Source of the DNA: a bacterium
GTDB lineage: Bacteria > Spirochaetota > UBA4802 > UBA5550
Reading direction: 5' to 3'
NCBI GenBank assembly: GCA_024224995.1
Contig: JAAENB010001271.1
Span: forward strand, 1-25,251
DNA length: 25,251 bases
Of this stretch, positions 7,473 through 15,671 are shown one piece after another. The position numbers and the translations under genes were made by a program. How positions within the stretch are numbered: position 1 is the stretch's first letter; every line of letters starts with the position of its first letter. The notes below the pieces were generated by a model that was not told where the DNA came from, did not search any database, and saw only the letters and a list, made by a program, of their open reading frames with translations.

Positions 7473-8529
7473 TTATGTCACCCGGGATATCATCGGACAG
7501 ATTTTTTGCCATTTTTTGCGTCTTCTCATAATTATCAAGCAGGATCTCTTCAGAGGGAGTAAACTCCGCGAACTTGGACAGATCCCAGAGCTGAAAACAC
7601 CGGTCGATCTCTTCGGAGTAGCGCGTATAAATATCTCTACGAAGGACTTTTGTTAAAACCCGGTTTATCTCATGGGAAGTCATCTCCGTTGCATCAATAG
7701 AAAGTAATGCTGATAAATACCTTCGAAATATCATTGATATGCCAACAACGTACTCTTCGATTTTTCCTTCGGTAATAAGAGCCTCTCCTCCGAACTTTTC
7801 AATATCAGCGATAAACAACTCAATAGGCGGTATATATACAGGAGCATTTGCCCGCTCCTCTCTCTTTTTCTTTATGTAAAAATAGAGCAGAACACCCAGC
7901 AGGGTCAAAAGAATAGTTCCAATAACAATCCAGGCCACCCGGTAATAATTTCCCCCCAGGTCCAGGGGCGGCTCTATTGCCTGAAGCTGCGGTTCCTTTT
8001 CTTTACTAACCGGGGCTATCTCAACAACCGGAACTTCATACCCAACCTTTGTTTTTATTTTTTCCTTATCCTTTGAGTCTTCAGAGAGATCCTCTTCCAG
8101 TTCAAAAATATCTACTTCGGGAAGAGAATAGATCCCGGGACGGTAATAGGAGACAGACATAATAACAGTAATATATTTCAATGACTCATGGGAATTATCT
8201 TCTTTCTTAACGGAGTGAATAATATACAGGGGGACTTCTTTTCCCGGTTTTTCTTCGGGCTTTTCTTCTTCGTTTTTTTTCTCGAACAGGTTGGGGATTT
8301 CCGCAATGTCCGGATAGACCTCTCTTTTCACCGGCGGCAGTACTTCAATTTCACTGACCTTTTCCCCGGCAATGCTTACCCGGTACTCCAGGGGCTGCCC
8401 AATGGTCGCCTTTTTTGGCTCCACTATCGCCTTAATTGTAAGCGCTTCCGCGGCAGCCAAACCCGGAACTGCAACTATCAGCATTAATATTATCAAAAAT
8501 CGTTTTCGCATCATACCCATATACTTCAT
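7459..8529 (-). CDS. Bat-operon membrane protein (signal peptide, beta domain, one TM, helical C-domain)
   Basis: 356 residues. A signal peptide ends near AAA at 25-27. An extracytoplasmic beta-rich domain follows (about 29-135, beginning LTIKAIVEPKKATIGQPLEY, a BatD-like opening). Then come an acidic linker, a transmembrane helix (about 198-218) and a cytoplasmic all-helical domain (about 235-342). It occupies the place of Borrelia BB0174, between the DUF58 and first VWA gene. The overall plan resembles a short BatD or DUF4381-like protein. It probably joins the envelope complex and passes information between the periplasm and the MoxR/DUF58 side, but no activity can be assigned. Several in-frame ATGs lie within the first seven codons (MKYMGMM), so the exact start is uncertain by up to six residues. 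Confidence 0.8.
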   Translation of the reverse strand: MKYMGMMRKRFLIILMLIVAVPGLAAAEALTIKAIVEPKKATIGQPLEYRVSIAGEKVSEIEVLPPVKREVYPDIAEIPNLFEKKNEEEKPEEKPGKEVPLYIIHSVKKEDNSHESLKYITVIMSVSYYRPGIYSLPEVDIFELEEDLSEDSKDKEKIKTKVGYEVPVVEIAPVSKEKEPQLQAIEPPLDLGGNYYRVAWIVIGTILLTLLGVLLYFYIKKKREERANAPVYIPPIELFIADIEKFGGEALITEGKIEEYVVGISMIFRRYLSALLSIDATEMTSHEINRVLTKVLRRDIYTRYSEEIDRCFQLWDLSKFAEFTPSEEILLDNYEKTQKMAKNLSDDIPGDINDNS

Positions 8530-8582
8530 GTTATTTCAAATCCACTCTTTATTTAATATCCCTACCGATCACCCGGCCCTCC

Positions 8583-8607
8583 GGTGTCTGAGCGGAGCCG
8601 AAGACCC
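8583..8607. repeat. Intergenic palindromic repeat inside the Bat operon
   Basis: GGTGTCTGAGCGGAGCCGAA followed by GACCC, in the 80-bp gap between two operon genes. The arms GGTGTC and GAC(C)CC pair, and the core CTGAGCGGAGCCGAAG matches a dispersed palindrome family that I recall from intergenic regions of many unrelated bacteria. The flanks carry GGTAATCGG- and GGTGATCGG-type words. As RNA it would form a hairpin between two cistrons. Confidence 0.55.
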
Positions 8608-8609
8608 GA

Positions 8610-9449
8610 TTACCGTACTAACTTACTCCTGTTCCGCTTCTCAAAATACCTCAATATGGGCACATCAATGGGCTCAGCAGTACTGAGGTCAATAGAATGA
8701 AACCCCTGGAGCTCCGGAAATTTCCCTTTTTCCGGGATCGTGTCGGAGAGAAAAACCTTTCCTGTTTCAAGGTCTACAAATTCCGTAAGGCCAAAAAGCC
8801 TCATCTCTTTTTCAAGAGGATCCGATACCTGGACCGGGATAATATCGTGCCTTCTGCCCAGAAGCCGCAGCTTAAGGAGGTAATCTTCACGGTTTTTATC
8901 GATAAAATCCGAAATAAGAAATACCACGCTTCTTTTTTTCAGAACTCTGCGCAGGAAATCTACTCCCGCGGATATATCTGTTTTTGTGCTTTTCGGCTCG
9001 CACTTCATAATTTCATCTAAAGCCTTGAGAATAAACTTCCGCCCTTTTTTCGGTTTAATATACTGTTCTACCCGGTCACTGAAGAGCAATATGGATATGC
9101 TGTCATTATTCATCTGGGCCAGGTAAAGAAAAAGAGTGGCAACCTCCATAATGACATCCCATTTACTCCGGGCGCTGCCAAACTCCGTTGAACCGGACAC
9201 ATCAATCATGAGCACTACGGAGAGTTCACGCTCTTCTATATACTCTTTTACGTAGAGGTGATTCATCCTTGCGGAAACATTCCAGTCGACGCTCTTGATA
9301 TCATCACCATACTGGTACTCCCGCACCGTATCAAATTCAAGCCCCATTCCTTTAAAAGCCGAATGATACTCCCCCACAAAAAGAGTATTAAGCTTCTTCC
9401 CCATGAGGAGCTTTATCTTTTTTAATAAATGTGATTCCTTTGATTCCAT
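8610..9449 (-). CDS. DUF58 protein (VWA-like) of the Bat operon
   Basis: 279 residues from the chosen ATG at 9449, which has GAGG about 13 nt upstream. The longer frame to 9512 would overlap moxR and add a basic, unlikely N-terminus. The DUF58 signature is clear: GLEFDTVREYQYGDD (36-50), then VDWNVSAR and VKEYIEERE. A VWA-like fold follows with a metal site DVSGS (83-87), KTDIS (T157) and ISDFID (D181). It is predicted to be cytosolic, with no membrane segments. DUF58 proteins are regularly encoded next to MoxR ATPases and are thought to be their partners. The gene corresponds to Borrelia BB0175. It lies 40 bp after moxR. Confidence 0.9.
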   Translation of the reverse strand: MESKESHLLKKIKLLMGKKLNTLFVGEYHSAFKGMGLEFDTVREYQYGDDIKSVDWNVSARMNHLYVKEYIEERELSVVLMIDVSGSTEFGSARSKWDVIMEVATLFLYLAQMNNDSISILLFSDRVEQYIKPKKGRKFILKALDEIMKCEPKSTKTDISAGVDFLRRVLKKRSVVFLISDFIDKNREDYLLKLRLLGRRHDIIPVQVSDPLEKEMRLFGLTEFVDLETGKVFLSDTIPEKGKFPELQGFHSIDLSTAEPIDVPILRYFEKRNRSKLVR

Positions 9450-9489
9450 TATATCTTTTTTCCTCTTTCTTCCACCGATCACCTTCCCC

Positions 9490-10473
9490 TTACGGCACCT
9501 CAACGGAATCAAACAACATGGCTACTATATCGTCGGCGGTTTTGCCGTCTGCTTCCGCCTCGTATGAGAGAATTATCCGGTGACGGAGCACATCAGTACC
9601 AACTGCTTTTATATCATCGGGAGTTACAAAGCCTCTGCCGCGAATAAAAGCGATACACTTTGCTGTCTTCATCATGGCTATTGAAGCCCGGGGACTGGCC
9701 CCAAATTCAATATATTTTTTCAGTTCCTTCCGGGAAGGTGTCCGGGTCTCTCCCACTATTGAAACAATATAATCAATCAGTTTATCATCAATATAAATGG
9801 AATCAATTATCTCCGATTTTTTATCGATCTTTTCAGGGGTGAGTACCGCGTTCATCTTGTTCACATCAATCTCTTTAAAATTGGTAAGGATCTTGCGCTC
9901 TTCTTCATGGGTAGGATATTCAACCAGAACCTTCATAAGAAAACGGTCCAGCTGGGCTTCAGGCAGGGGATAGGTTCCTTCCTGTTCTATGGGGTTTTCT
10001 GTTGCCAGTACCATAAAATTATCCGACAGTTCAAAGGTCTCATCTCCAATGGTTACCATTTTTTCTTCCATTGCCTGGAGCAGCGCGGACTGCACCTTGG
10101 CTGGCGCGCGGTTTATTTCATCTGCCAGTAAAATATTCGTAAAAACAGGGCCTTTCCTGGTAAAAAAATCAAGCTCCTTTGGATTATATATCCTGGTTCC
10201 TATAAGGTCAGCGGGCAAGAGGTCAGGGGTAAACTGGACTCTGCTGAATCCTGTTTCTATTGACCGTGAAAAAGCCCGAACTGCCAGGGTTTTGGCAAGT
10301 CCCGGAAGCCCTTCCACTAAAATATGCCCTCTGGAAATATAGCTTATGAGTATCCTCTCTACCAGGTATTCCTGGCCAATAATAACTTTTGCTATTTCCG
10401 ATTTTATTTCTTCAACAAAGCCGTTCTCAGCTTTGACCTTTTCGGTCAGCTTTTCTATTTCAGCGTAATCCAT
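9490..10473 (-). CDS. moxR: MoxR-family AAA+ ATPase
   Basis: 327 residues, the normal length for the family. Walker A is GLPGLAKT (55-62), Walker B LLADEIN (115-121), sensor 1 ATENP (N160), a candidate arginine finger is in QLDRF (R177) and sensor 2 is in GASPRA (R262). MoxR ATPases act as chaperones that remodel VWA-domain partners, here the DUF58 protein, BatA and BatB. It is the first gene of the operon. The 300 bp upstream are shared with the divergent radical SAM gene; I see no convincing -35/-10 pair for it there. Confidence 0.95.
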   Translation of the reverse strand: MDYAEIEKLTEKVKAENGFVEEIKSEIAKVIIGQEYLVERILISYISRGHILVEGLPGLAKTLAVRAFSRSIETGFSRVQFTPDLLPADLIGTRIYNPKELDFFTRKGPVFTNILLADEINRAPAKVQSALLQAMEEKMVTIGDETFELSDNFMVLATENPIEQEGTYPLPEAQLDRFLMKVLVEYPTHEEERKILTNFKEIDVNKMNAVLTPEKIDKKSEIIDSIYIDDKLIDYIVSIVGETRTPSRKELKKYIEFGASPRASIAMMKTAKCIAFIRGRGFVTPDDIKAVGTDVLRHRIILSYEAEADGKTADDIVAMLFDSVEVP

Positions 10474-10773
10474 AAGAAAACTCCATTTTTGATTCTGTTA
10501 TTTCAATGATTGTATAATTTGTAGTTATTTTTGAATACTTCCATTTTAATTTCTATCAATTCGGCACAATTTTGTCCAGTAGAAATTTATTAATGCCCTA
10601 AAGATAGTCTTATTAGTAGCCACTTTTCCGGTTTTGTTACAATTTTTAAAATTTTTTAATGAGACTTTCTTCTTTCAATCAAATAAGACTTAACATTCAT
10701 GTAGCCATAAATTCCGTGTTAATTACTTGACAATATATTCATTTATGCTCTAATTTCAAACGATTATATTATA
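10474..10773. other. Divergent control region between the moxR operon and the radical SAM gene
   Basis: 300 bp, clearly AT-rich, with no supportable gene. It must hold the promoter of the moxR operon (minus) and holds a good promoter for the plus-strand gene (see next entry). On the minus strand AT-rich words such as TATACAAT near 10510 could serve as a -10, but no matching -35 is convincing. No strong inverted repeat or riboswitch-like structure was recognised. Confidence 0.5.
10727..10754 (+). promoter_or_regulatory. Sigma70-like promoter for the radical SAM gene
   Basis: TTGACA at 10727-10732, a 16-nt spacer and TCTAAT at 10749-10754 with TGC in front, an extended -10. The ATG at 10774 lies only about 20 nt after the -10, so the leader would be about 13 nt, and no Shine-Dalgarno is visible in it. 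Confidence 0.65.
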
Positions 10774-12381
10774 ATGAAGAAAAAAAAAGTAATAGTTATA
10801 TGCTCTCACCTGCTGCGCGACAGGAGTTACCGCAAAGATCCCGACCCGTTGCAACCAATGGCCGGACTTCATATCGCTTCCTGTATTGACCGGGAAAAAT
10901 ATGCCGTAACCCTGTATCATGAAATAAGTCATGGCCCCTATGATACTGCCAACATTAAAAATTATGATCTTGTTTTTCTTTCGGGAATACAAAAAGACTT
11001 CGACCGGATGAGACAATTATCCTATTATTTCAAACAAACAGGAGCTATTATTGCCGCAGGGGGAAGCATATGCACCCTTTTCCCTGAATTCGCAGCTAAT
11101 TTTTTTGATATTGTCTGTTCAGGAGGAGTTGACGGCGTTTCCGAAATACTAAAAGATTATGAAAATAATTCATTAAAACAAATTTATTATTCTCCGCAGC
11201 ATGAAATAAGTGATTATACTCTTGACCATAGTATTCTCAACAAAAACGGGATTAATATTCCCGCTCATCTCATAGAAGCCTCACGAGGCTGCAACTATAG
11301 CTGCGGATTTTGTACAATTCCAGCTGAAAAAGCCAGGCATACTCCCTACAAAATCGAAACAATAATCGATGCGGTAAAAGATTCGGTTAAATACACCCCG
11401 TTTTTCAGTTTAAAAAAAATCTACCCGGCAATTTACTTCATTGACAATCATTTTACAGTAGACAGAGTCCATACGGAAACCATATGCACCTATCTTAAAA
11501 ACGAAAAAAAGATAAAAGGCTGGGGGGCCCTGGTATCCCAGGATATTCTTTCGGACAGAGAACTAATCCGGCTTTTGAAAAGTTCAAAATGTGAAACACT
11601 CTTTATTGGACTTGAATCTATTGACATTAATTTCTTAATAAAAAACAATAAAAAACAGAACCTGAAAAATGTTTCACAAATAATAGATGATATTTTGTAT
11701 GCCCAGGAACAGGGGATAATAATAAATTATGGGTATTTATTCGATCCGCGCATATCGCCGGTCACTGATATGAAAAATCAAATAAAGACACTTCTCAATA
11801 CCCAGCTGTTGACCTTTCCTTCTTTTTTCAGTTTTGTTTCCCCCCTGTTAGGCACAAAAATCTTCTGGGAAAGCGTTAGAAAAAAAGAGCTGCTGCCCAA
11901 CCTGCGGTTAAGAGATCTTGACGGCTGTACACTGGCATACAATAACCACAACGACAATAAAGAATCAACAAGCGCTTTCGCGGAACTCATCTTCGCGAAG
12001 CCCAACGTTTTTATAAAAAGGCGTTTCATGTTAATAAAAACGATTAAATATATAATCAATTTTAAAATAAAACATCCAATAAAATGGTATGTTGTTTTCC
12101 TGACGAACTTCAGGGCATACCGCTTATTTAGAACCGGACGCAAGGCGCCCGCCAGGAATTATATTGGCGGAGATGATATATTAGACCCTCAGTATAATCT
12201 CTATCCGGCTACCATCTCCCGGGAAGACCTGGAACGCTATTTTAAACCAATTCAGGTTACCAATGAAAAGGGAGATCTCGCGTCATGGCTGGAATACTAT
12301 TCCCCCTACGCCACATCAACTACAAGCAGGGTTACATCATCACTGAGAGAATTGGAACCGGCAAATTCTATTAAATCCTGA
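10774..12381 (+). CDS. Radical SAM protein with an N-terminal B12-binding-like domain
   Basis: 535 residues. The cluster motif is CNYSCGFC (C173, C177, C180; CX3CX2C), in the context EASRGCNYSC typical of the B12-binding radical SAM branch. Further radical SAM features are YFIDNHF (about 221-227), where this branch has its F-x-D-D-N-like strand, and FIGLES (277-282). The N-terminal 130 residues have the alternating strand-helix pattern of a cobalamin-binding fold (VVICS, YDLVFLSGI, AAGGSICT), but I do not see the DxHxxG cobalamin ligand motif, so it may be a degenerate B12 domain. Substrate unknown; relatives include methylases and ring-forming enzymes. The last 25 residues are encoded antisense to the conserved end of the phosphatase gene on the other strand. 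Confidence 0.85.
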   Translation: MKKKKVIVICSHLLRDRSYRKDPDPLQPMAGLHIASCIDREKYAVTLYHEISHGPYDTANIKNYDLVFLSGIQKDFDRMRQLSYYFKQTGAIIAAGGSICTLFPEFAANFFDIVCSGGVDGVSEILKDYENNSLKQIYYSPQHEISDYTLDHSILNKNGINIPAHLIEASRGCNYSCGFCTIPAEKARHTPYKIETIIDAVKDSVKYTPFFSLKKIYPAIYFIDNHFTVDRVHTETICTYLKNEKKIKGWGALVSQDILSDRELIRLLKSSKCETLFIGLESIDINFLIKNNKKQNLKNVSQIIDDILYAQEQGIIINYGYLFDPRISPVTDMKNQIKTLLNTQLLTFPSFFSFVSPLLGTKIFWESVRKKELLPNLRLRDLDGCTLAYNNHNDNKESTSAFAELIFAKPNVFIKRRFMLIKTIKYIINFKIKHPIKWYVVFLTNFRAYRLFRTGRKAPARNYIGGDDILDPQYNLYPATISREDLERYFKPIQVTNEKGDLASWLEYYSPYATSTTSRVTSSLRELEPANSIKS

Positions 12382-15300
12382 ATAAGTTTTGCGGTAAAGT
12401 CTTCAGGGGAGAATTCCGCGTGTTCCGTTATAAAGGTCGTAAACCTGTCCAGTCCAAATACTTCCCTGCTGCGATTTTCACATTCAACAACTCCATCCGT
12501 ATACAGTATAATGCGGTCACCATGCTCAAGAACGATCTCTTTTTCTTCAACTACCAGGTCTTTAAATACGCCGAGCAGGGCTCCTTTTGTTTTAAGCACT
12601 AACAGCGCTGACTCACCCGGCCGGTAAACAAAAACCGGCTCATGTCCGGCTGAACAGTATCTCAACGTTCTTGTATCTTTTTCAATTAAGCATAAAAAGG
12701 CGGTTACAAAGTTGCACTCAACAGTATATTTTAAAATTTCTTTATTCAATTTTAATAATGTTTCCGATACTGAATCCAGTCTCGTTATATTGCTCTCCAG
12801 TAAAATCTTTGTGAGGATAGCAAGAAAAGCACCGGTAATTCCGTGACCTGAAACATCGGCAATAAAAAAACCGAGTGAATTTTCATCTTCAAAACAATCA
12901 TAAAAATCTCCGCCAATCTTATCCATTGGCCGGTATTCTGCGGAATAATTGACCATGGAATTATTAAAGACCTGTTCGGGCAACAGGTTTGCCTGGAGAA
13001 GCCGGGCTCGCTCCAGGTCTCTTTCGACTTCTTTATTCCTATCCGATATTATTCGCTGGTAATCATAAATCTTAATAAGAGAAGTTATCCGTGTCATCAG
13101 TTCCCTGGTATTAAAAGGCTTGGATAAATATTCATCCGCCCCGGCTTCCAGCCCGTCGAGCCGTACGTCATCCGATGCTTTGGCAGTTAGAATAATCACC
13201 GGTATACGGCAGGTCTTTTCATCATTTTTTAAGGCTTGCAGCAACTGGTTCCCATCCATCTTCGGCATCATAATATCCGATATGATTAAATCGGGTATAT
13301 ATTCCCGCGCATGTTCAACCCCTTCAACCCCATTCTCCGCTTCATATATTTCGTACATCCCATGAAGTATTTCCCTGATGAATCCCCGCATATCCTTATT
13401 GTCTTCAACAATCAGAATTTTCTTCCTCGCGTCCCCGGTCTCCCTATTCTCCCATTTATCAATCTCATTTTCTCCCGCCTTTTCTCCCGCTATATCATCA
13501 ACATCACTCATATAGACCGCCCGCCTTTCAGCTGCGGTTTGATATTCAAGAGCAGTATCATATTCAATAGTACGATTATTTTCAGTTATTGTAATTGGCA
13601 AGAGTACGGTAAACAGTGTCCCCTGTCCCTCTTCGCTCTCCACCCTGATTTCCCCATTGTGAAGATCAACATACTCCTTTACCAGCGACAGGCCAATCCC
13701 CGTCCCCTCCTGTTCCCGCGTTGATGAACCGTCTACCTGGTAAAAACGATCAAAAACATGCTCCATTTTTTCCCTCGGTATTCCAATCCCCGTATCGCAG
13801 ACCGATACTATTATTTCTTTATCATTTTTATTCACACTTACGGCAACCTTCCCATTCTCATTAGTAAACTTTACAGCGTTCGATAAAAGATTATAAAAAA
13901 TTTTTTCAATTTTCTCCCGGTCGAAATTGGCTATAAAGTTCTCTGTTTCAAAAACTGCCGCATATTCTATTTTTTTATTATAGGTTATTGATTCAAATGA
14001 CGCGATGATATTTCTAAGAATTTCAATTATATCAACAGGCTTGCTGTCCAGTTTCATTTCATTGCCATCGAACTTTGAAAGATCAAGCAGCTGGTTTATA
14101 AGCCGTAAAAGCCTCCTGGCATTACTCAGTATAATAATATGCTTTTTATGAAAATCTTCAGGAGATGGCAGCGGTTCTGCCAGGACATTTTCTATATAAC
14201 CGATAATAATCGTCAATGGCGTTCGTAATTCATGGGTAACATTCTGAAAAAACACGTTTTTGAAATGATCCATTTCCTTCAACTTTTGATTACTCTTTTC
14301 CACTTCTTTTTTAGCATTTTCGGCCTCCGCTGTTCTATGCTGTAAATCATGCGTTTTAATATCCACCTCCTTCATTAAATTTTCGGACAAATGTTCCGCC
14401 GTTCTAAAAGCATGAGAGAAGCGTGTGGAAAGAGCCGTTGACTGGGCAAAAATAACAAAAAGAAATCCTAAATGGCCATATATTTGATTATGAATAATCG
14501 TTAATGATACTAAAATATCATTCAGGACCGCGATAAAAGTAACGGCAACCGCGAGTAAAATAAGAGATGCCCCCATTTTTTTTCGTTTGGCTGCTATAAT
14601 GAGCGCCACAATTATCCATAGTATTAATAAGCTCATAATAATTTCATACACAACCAAAAATTGTGAAAATATTCTAACAGGAGTTATAATAATAATTAAT
14701 GAGCATAGTACACCCAGTACCTGAAAAAAACGGACTATTCTCTTTGAAAACTCATCGGGAAAAAGTTCCGAATAAAAAGTTGAAGCAAAAACATATAACA
14801 GGGTAATGGGCAAAAAACATAATTTCATTTGAATATCAAACATTTCCGGATGGGGGAAACTTTTTGTAACCAGATGAGTATCATAGACAACGCGAAGCAA
14901 GGCGGCAAAACAAAAAAATACAAAATATAAACTCGCTTTATCGGCCGGGCGGCCAATCCAGAGGGCCAGATGATATAATATCATCATGAGCATTATTCCC
15001 AAAAAAATAAAATCAGCCATATCCTTGTTCCAGGCATACGACACCAGCTGCTTGTACAGGCCAAGCCGGGGAGTTTTATGGGGACCGCCCAGAATATAGT
15101 TATAATTAGAAATCTTTGCCGCGATCACTATTTCTTCGGAATTATTATTTTGAGAAGATACGGAAAGAGGCTGAACTTGTTTGAGCATCTGAGGCCGTTC
15201 CTCATTATTCGACGAGTAAACGACTCCACTGTTCATAAATACAGCATTGTTGATATACATAGTATAGGCAGATAAAAAAAAATTCAAATAGAGGGCTAAA

Positions 15301-15665
15301 TGCGGCAGAGTATCTTTTTTCATTTCCGGATTCAATCGAATCTTAAGACGCAGCCAGCCATAACCATATGGAGTTCCTGTTTTATGATGCCAGCTGCCGG
15401 GAACGGAAAGAACATCCCATTTCGAATCATCGCAGGCAATTGAAGAAAACTCTTCACGATCTTCCATCCATTTAAATTTCCAATCCCCTTTCAAGTCCAC
15501 AGGACCATCCCGGTGAAAATCCCAATCCCGCAAATCCAATATCCCGTCTTTCACTACGGGTTGATCTTTTTTGGCTCTGTCTCCGGCACAGGATATACAC
15601 AACAACAGCAAAAGCGGGAAAAGAAGGAAAACCTGCTTCAACAGGCGGGATATCTTCAAAACCAT
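12306..15665 (-). CDS. 7TM sensor histidine kinase - receiver - PP2C (SpoIIE-type) phosphatase fusion
   Basis: 1119 residues. Domains in order: signal peptide with a possible lipobox (CISC, C26); an extracytoplasmic jelly-roll-like domain (about 38-205); a 7TM block of 7TMR-DISM type (about 215-415); coiled coil (about 430-465); HisKA with THELRTP (H478); HATPase with NLLSNAVKF, DTGIGI and GTGIGLSL (about 580-690); a receiver with phosphoacceptor D797 and K849; a linker helix ERARLLQANLLP; and a PP2C/SpoIIE domain with GGDFYD (D920), ADVSGHG (D937) and SDDVTLL (D1109, D1110). An envelope signal should drive autophosphorylation, transfer to the receiver and control of a Ser/Thr phosphatase in the same chain. 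Such phosphatases usually act on anti-anti-sigma proteins; none is in the window. The NlpC/P60-like gene ends 6 bp upstream, so the two are cotranscribed. Confidence 0.93.
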   Translation of the reverse strand: MVLKISRLLKQVFLLFPLLLLLCISCAGDRAKKDQPVVKDGILDLRDWDFHRDGPVDLKGDWKFKWMEDREEFSSIACDDSKWDVLSVPGSWHHKTGTPYGYGWLRLKIRLNPEMKKDTLPHLALYLNFFLSAYTMYINNAVFMNSGVVYSSNNEERPQMLKQVQPLSVSSQNNNSEEIVIAAKISNYNYILGGPHKTPRLGLYKQLVSYAWNKDMADFIFLGIMLMMILYHLALWIGRPADKASLYFVFFCFAALLRVVYDTHLVTKSFPHPEMFDIQMKLCFLPITLLYVFASTFYSELFPDEFSKRIVRFFQVLGVLCSLIIIITPVRIFSQFLVVYEIIMSLLILWIIVALIIAAKRKKMGASLILLAVAVTFIAVLNDILVSLTIIHNQIYGHLGFLFVIFAQSTALSTRFSHAFRTAEHLSENLMKEVDIKTHDLQHRTAEAENAKKEVEKSNQKLKEMDHFKNVFFQNVTHELRTPLTIIIGYIENVLAEPLPSPEDFHKKHIIILSNARRLLRLINQLLDLSKFDGNEMKLDSKPVDIIEILRNIIASFESITYNKKIEYAAVFETENFIANFDREKIEKIFYNLLSNAVKFTNENGKVAVSVNKNDKEIIVSVCDTGIGIPREKMEHVFDRFYQVDGSSTREQEGTGIGLSLVKEYVDLHNGEIRVESEEGQGTLFTVLLPITITENNRTIEYDTALEYQTAAERRAVYMSDVDDIAGEKAGENEIDKWENRETGDARKKILIVEDNKDMRGFIREILHGMYEIYEAENGVEGVEHAREYIPDLIISDIMMPKMDGNQLLQALKNDEKTCRIPVIILTAKASDDVRLDGLEAGADEYLSKPFNTRELMTRITSLIKIYDYQRIISDRNKEVERDLERARLLQANLLPEQVFNNSMVNYSAEYRPMDKIGGDFYDCFEDENSLGFFIADVSGHGITGAFLAILTKILLESNITRLDSVSETLLKLNKEILKYTVECNFVTAFLCLIEKDTRTLRYCSAGHEPVFVYRPGESALLVLKTKGALLGVFKDLVVEEKEIVLEHGDRIILYTDGVVECENRSREVFGLDRFTTFITEHAEFSPEDFTAKLIQDLIEFAGSNSLSDDVTLLVVDVA

Positions 15666-15671
15666 TGCCCC

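Noticed and set aside
9450..9512. Longer start for the DUF58 gene
   Set aside because: The extension overlaps moxR, is very basic and lacks a ribosome-binding site, whereas the ATG at 9449 has GAGG upstream.
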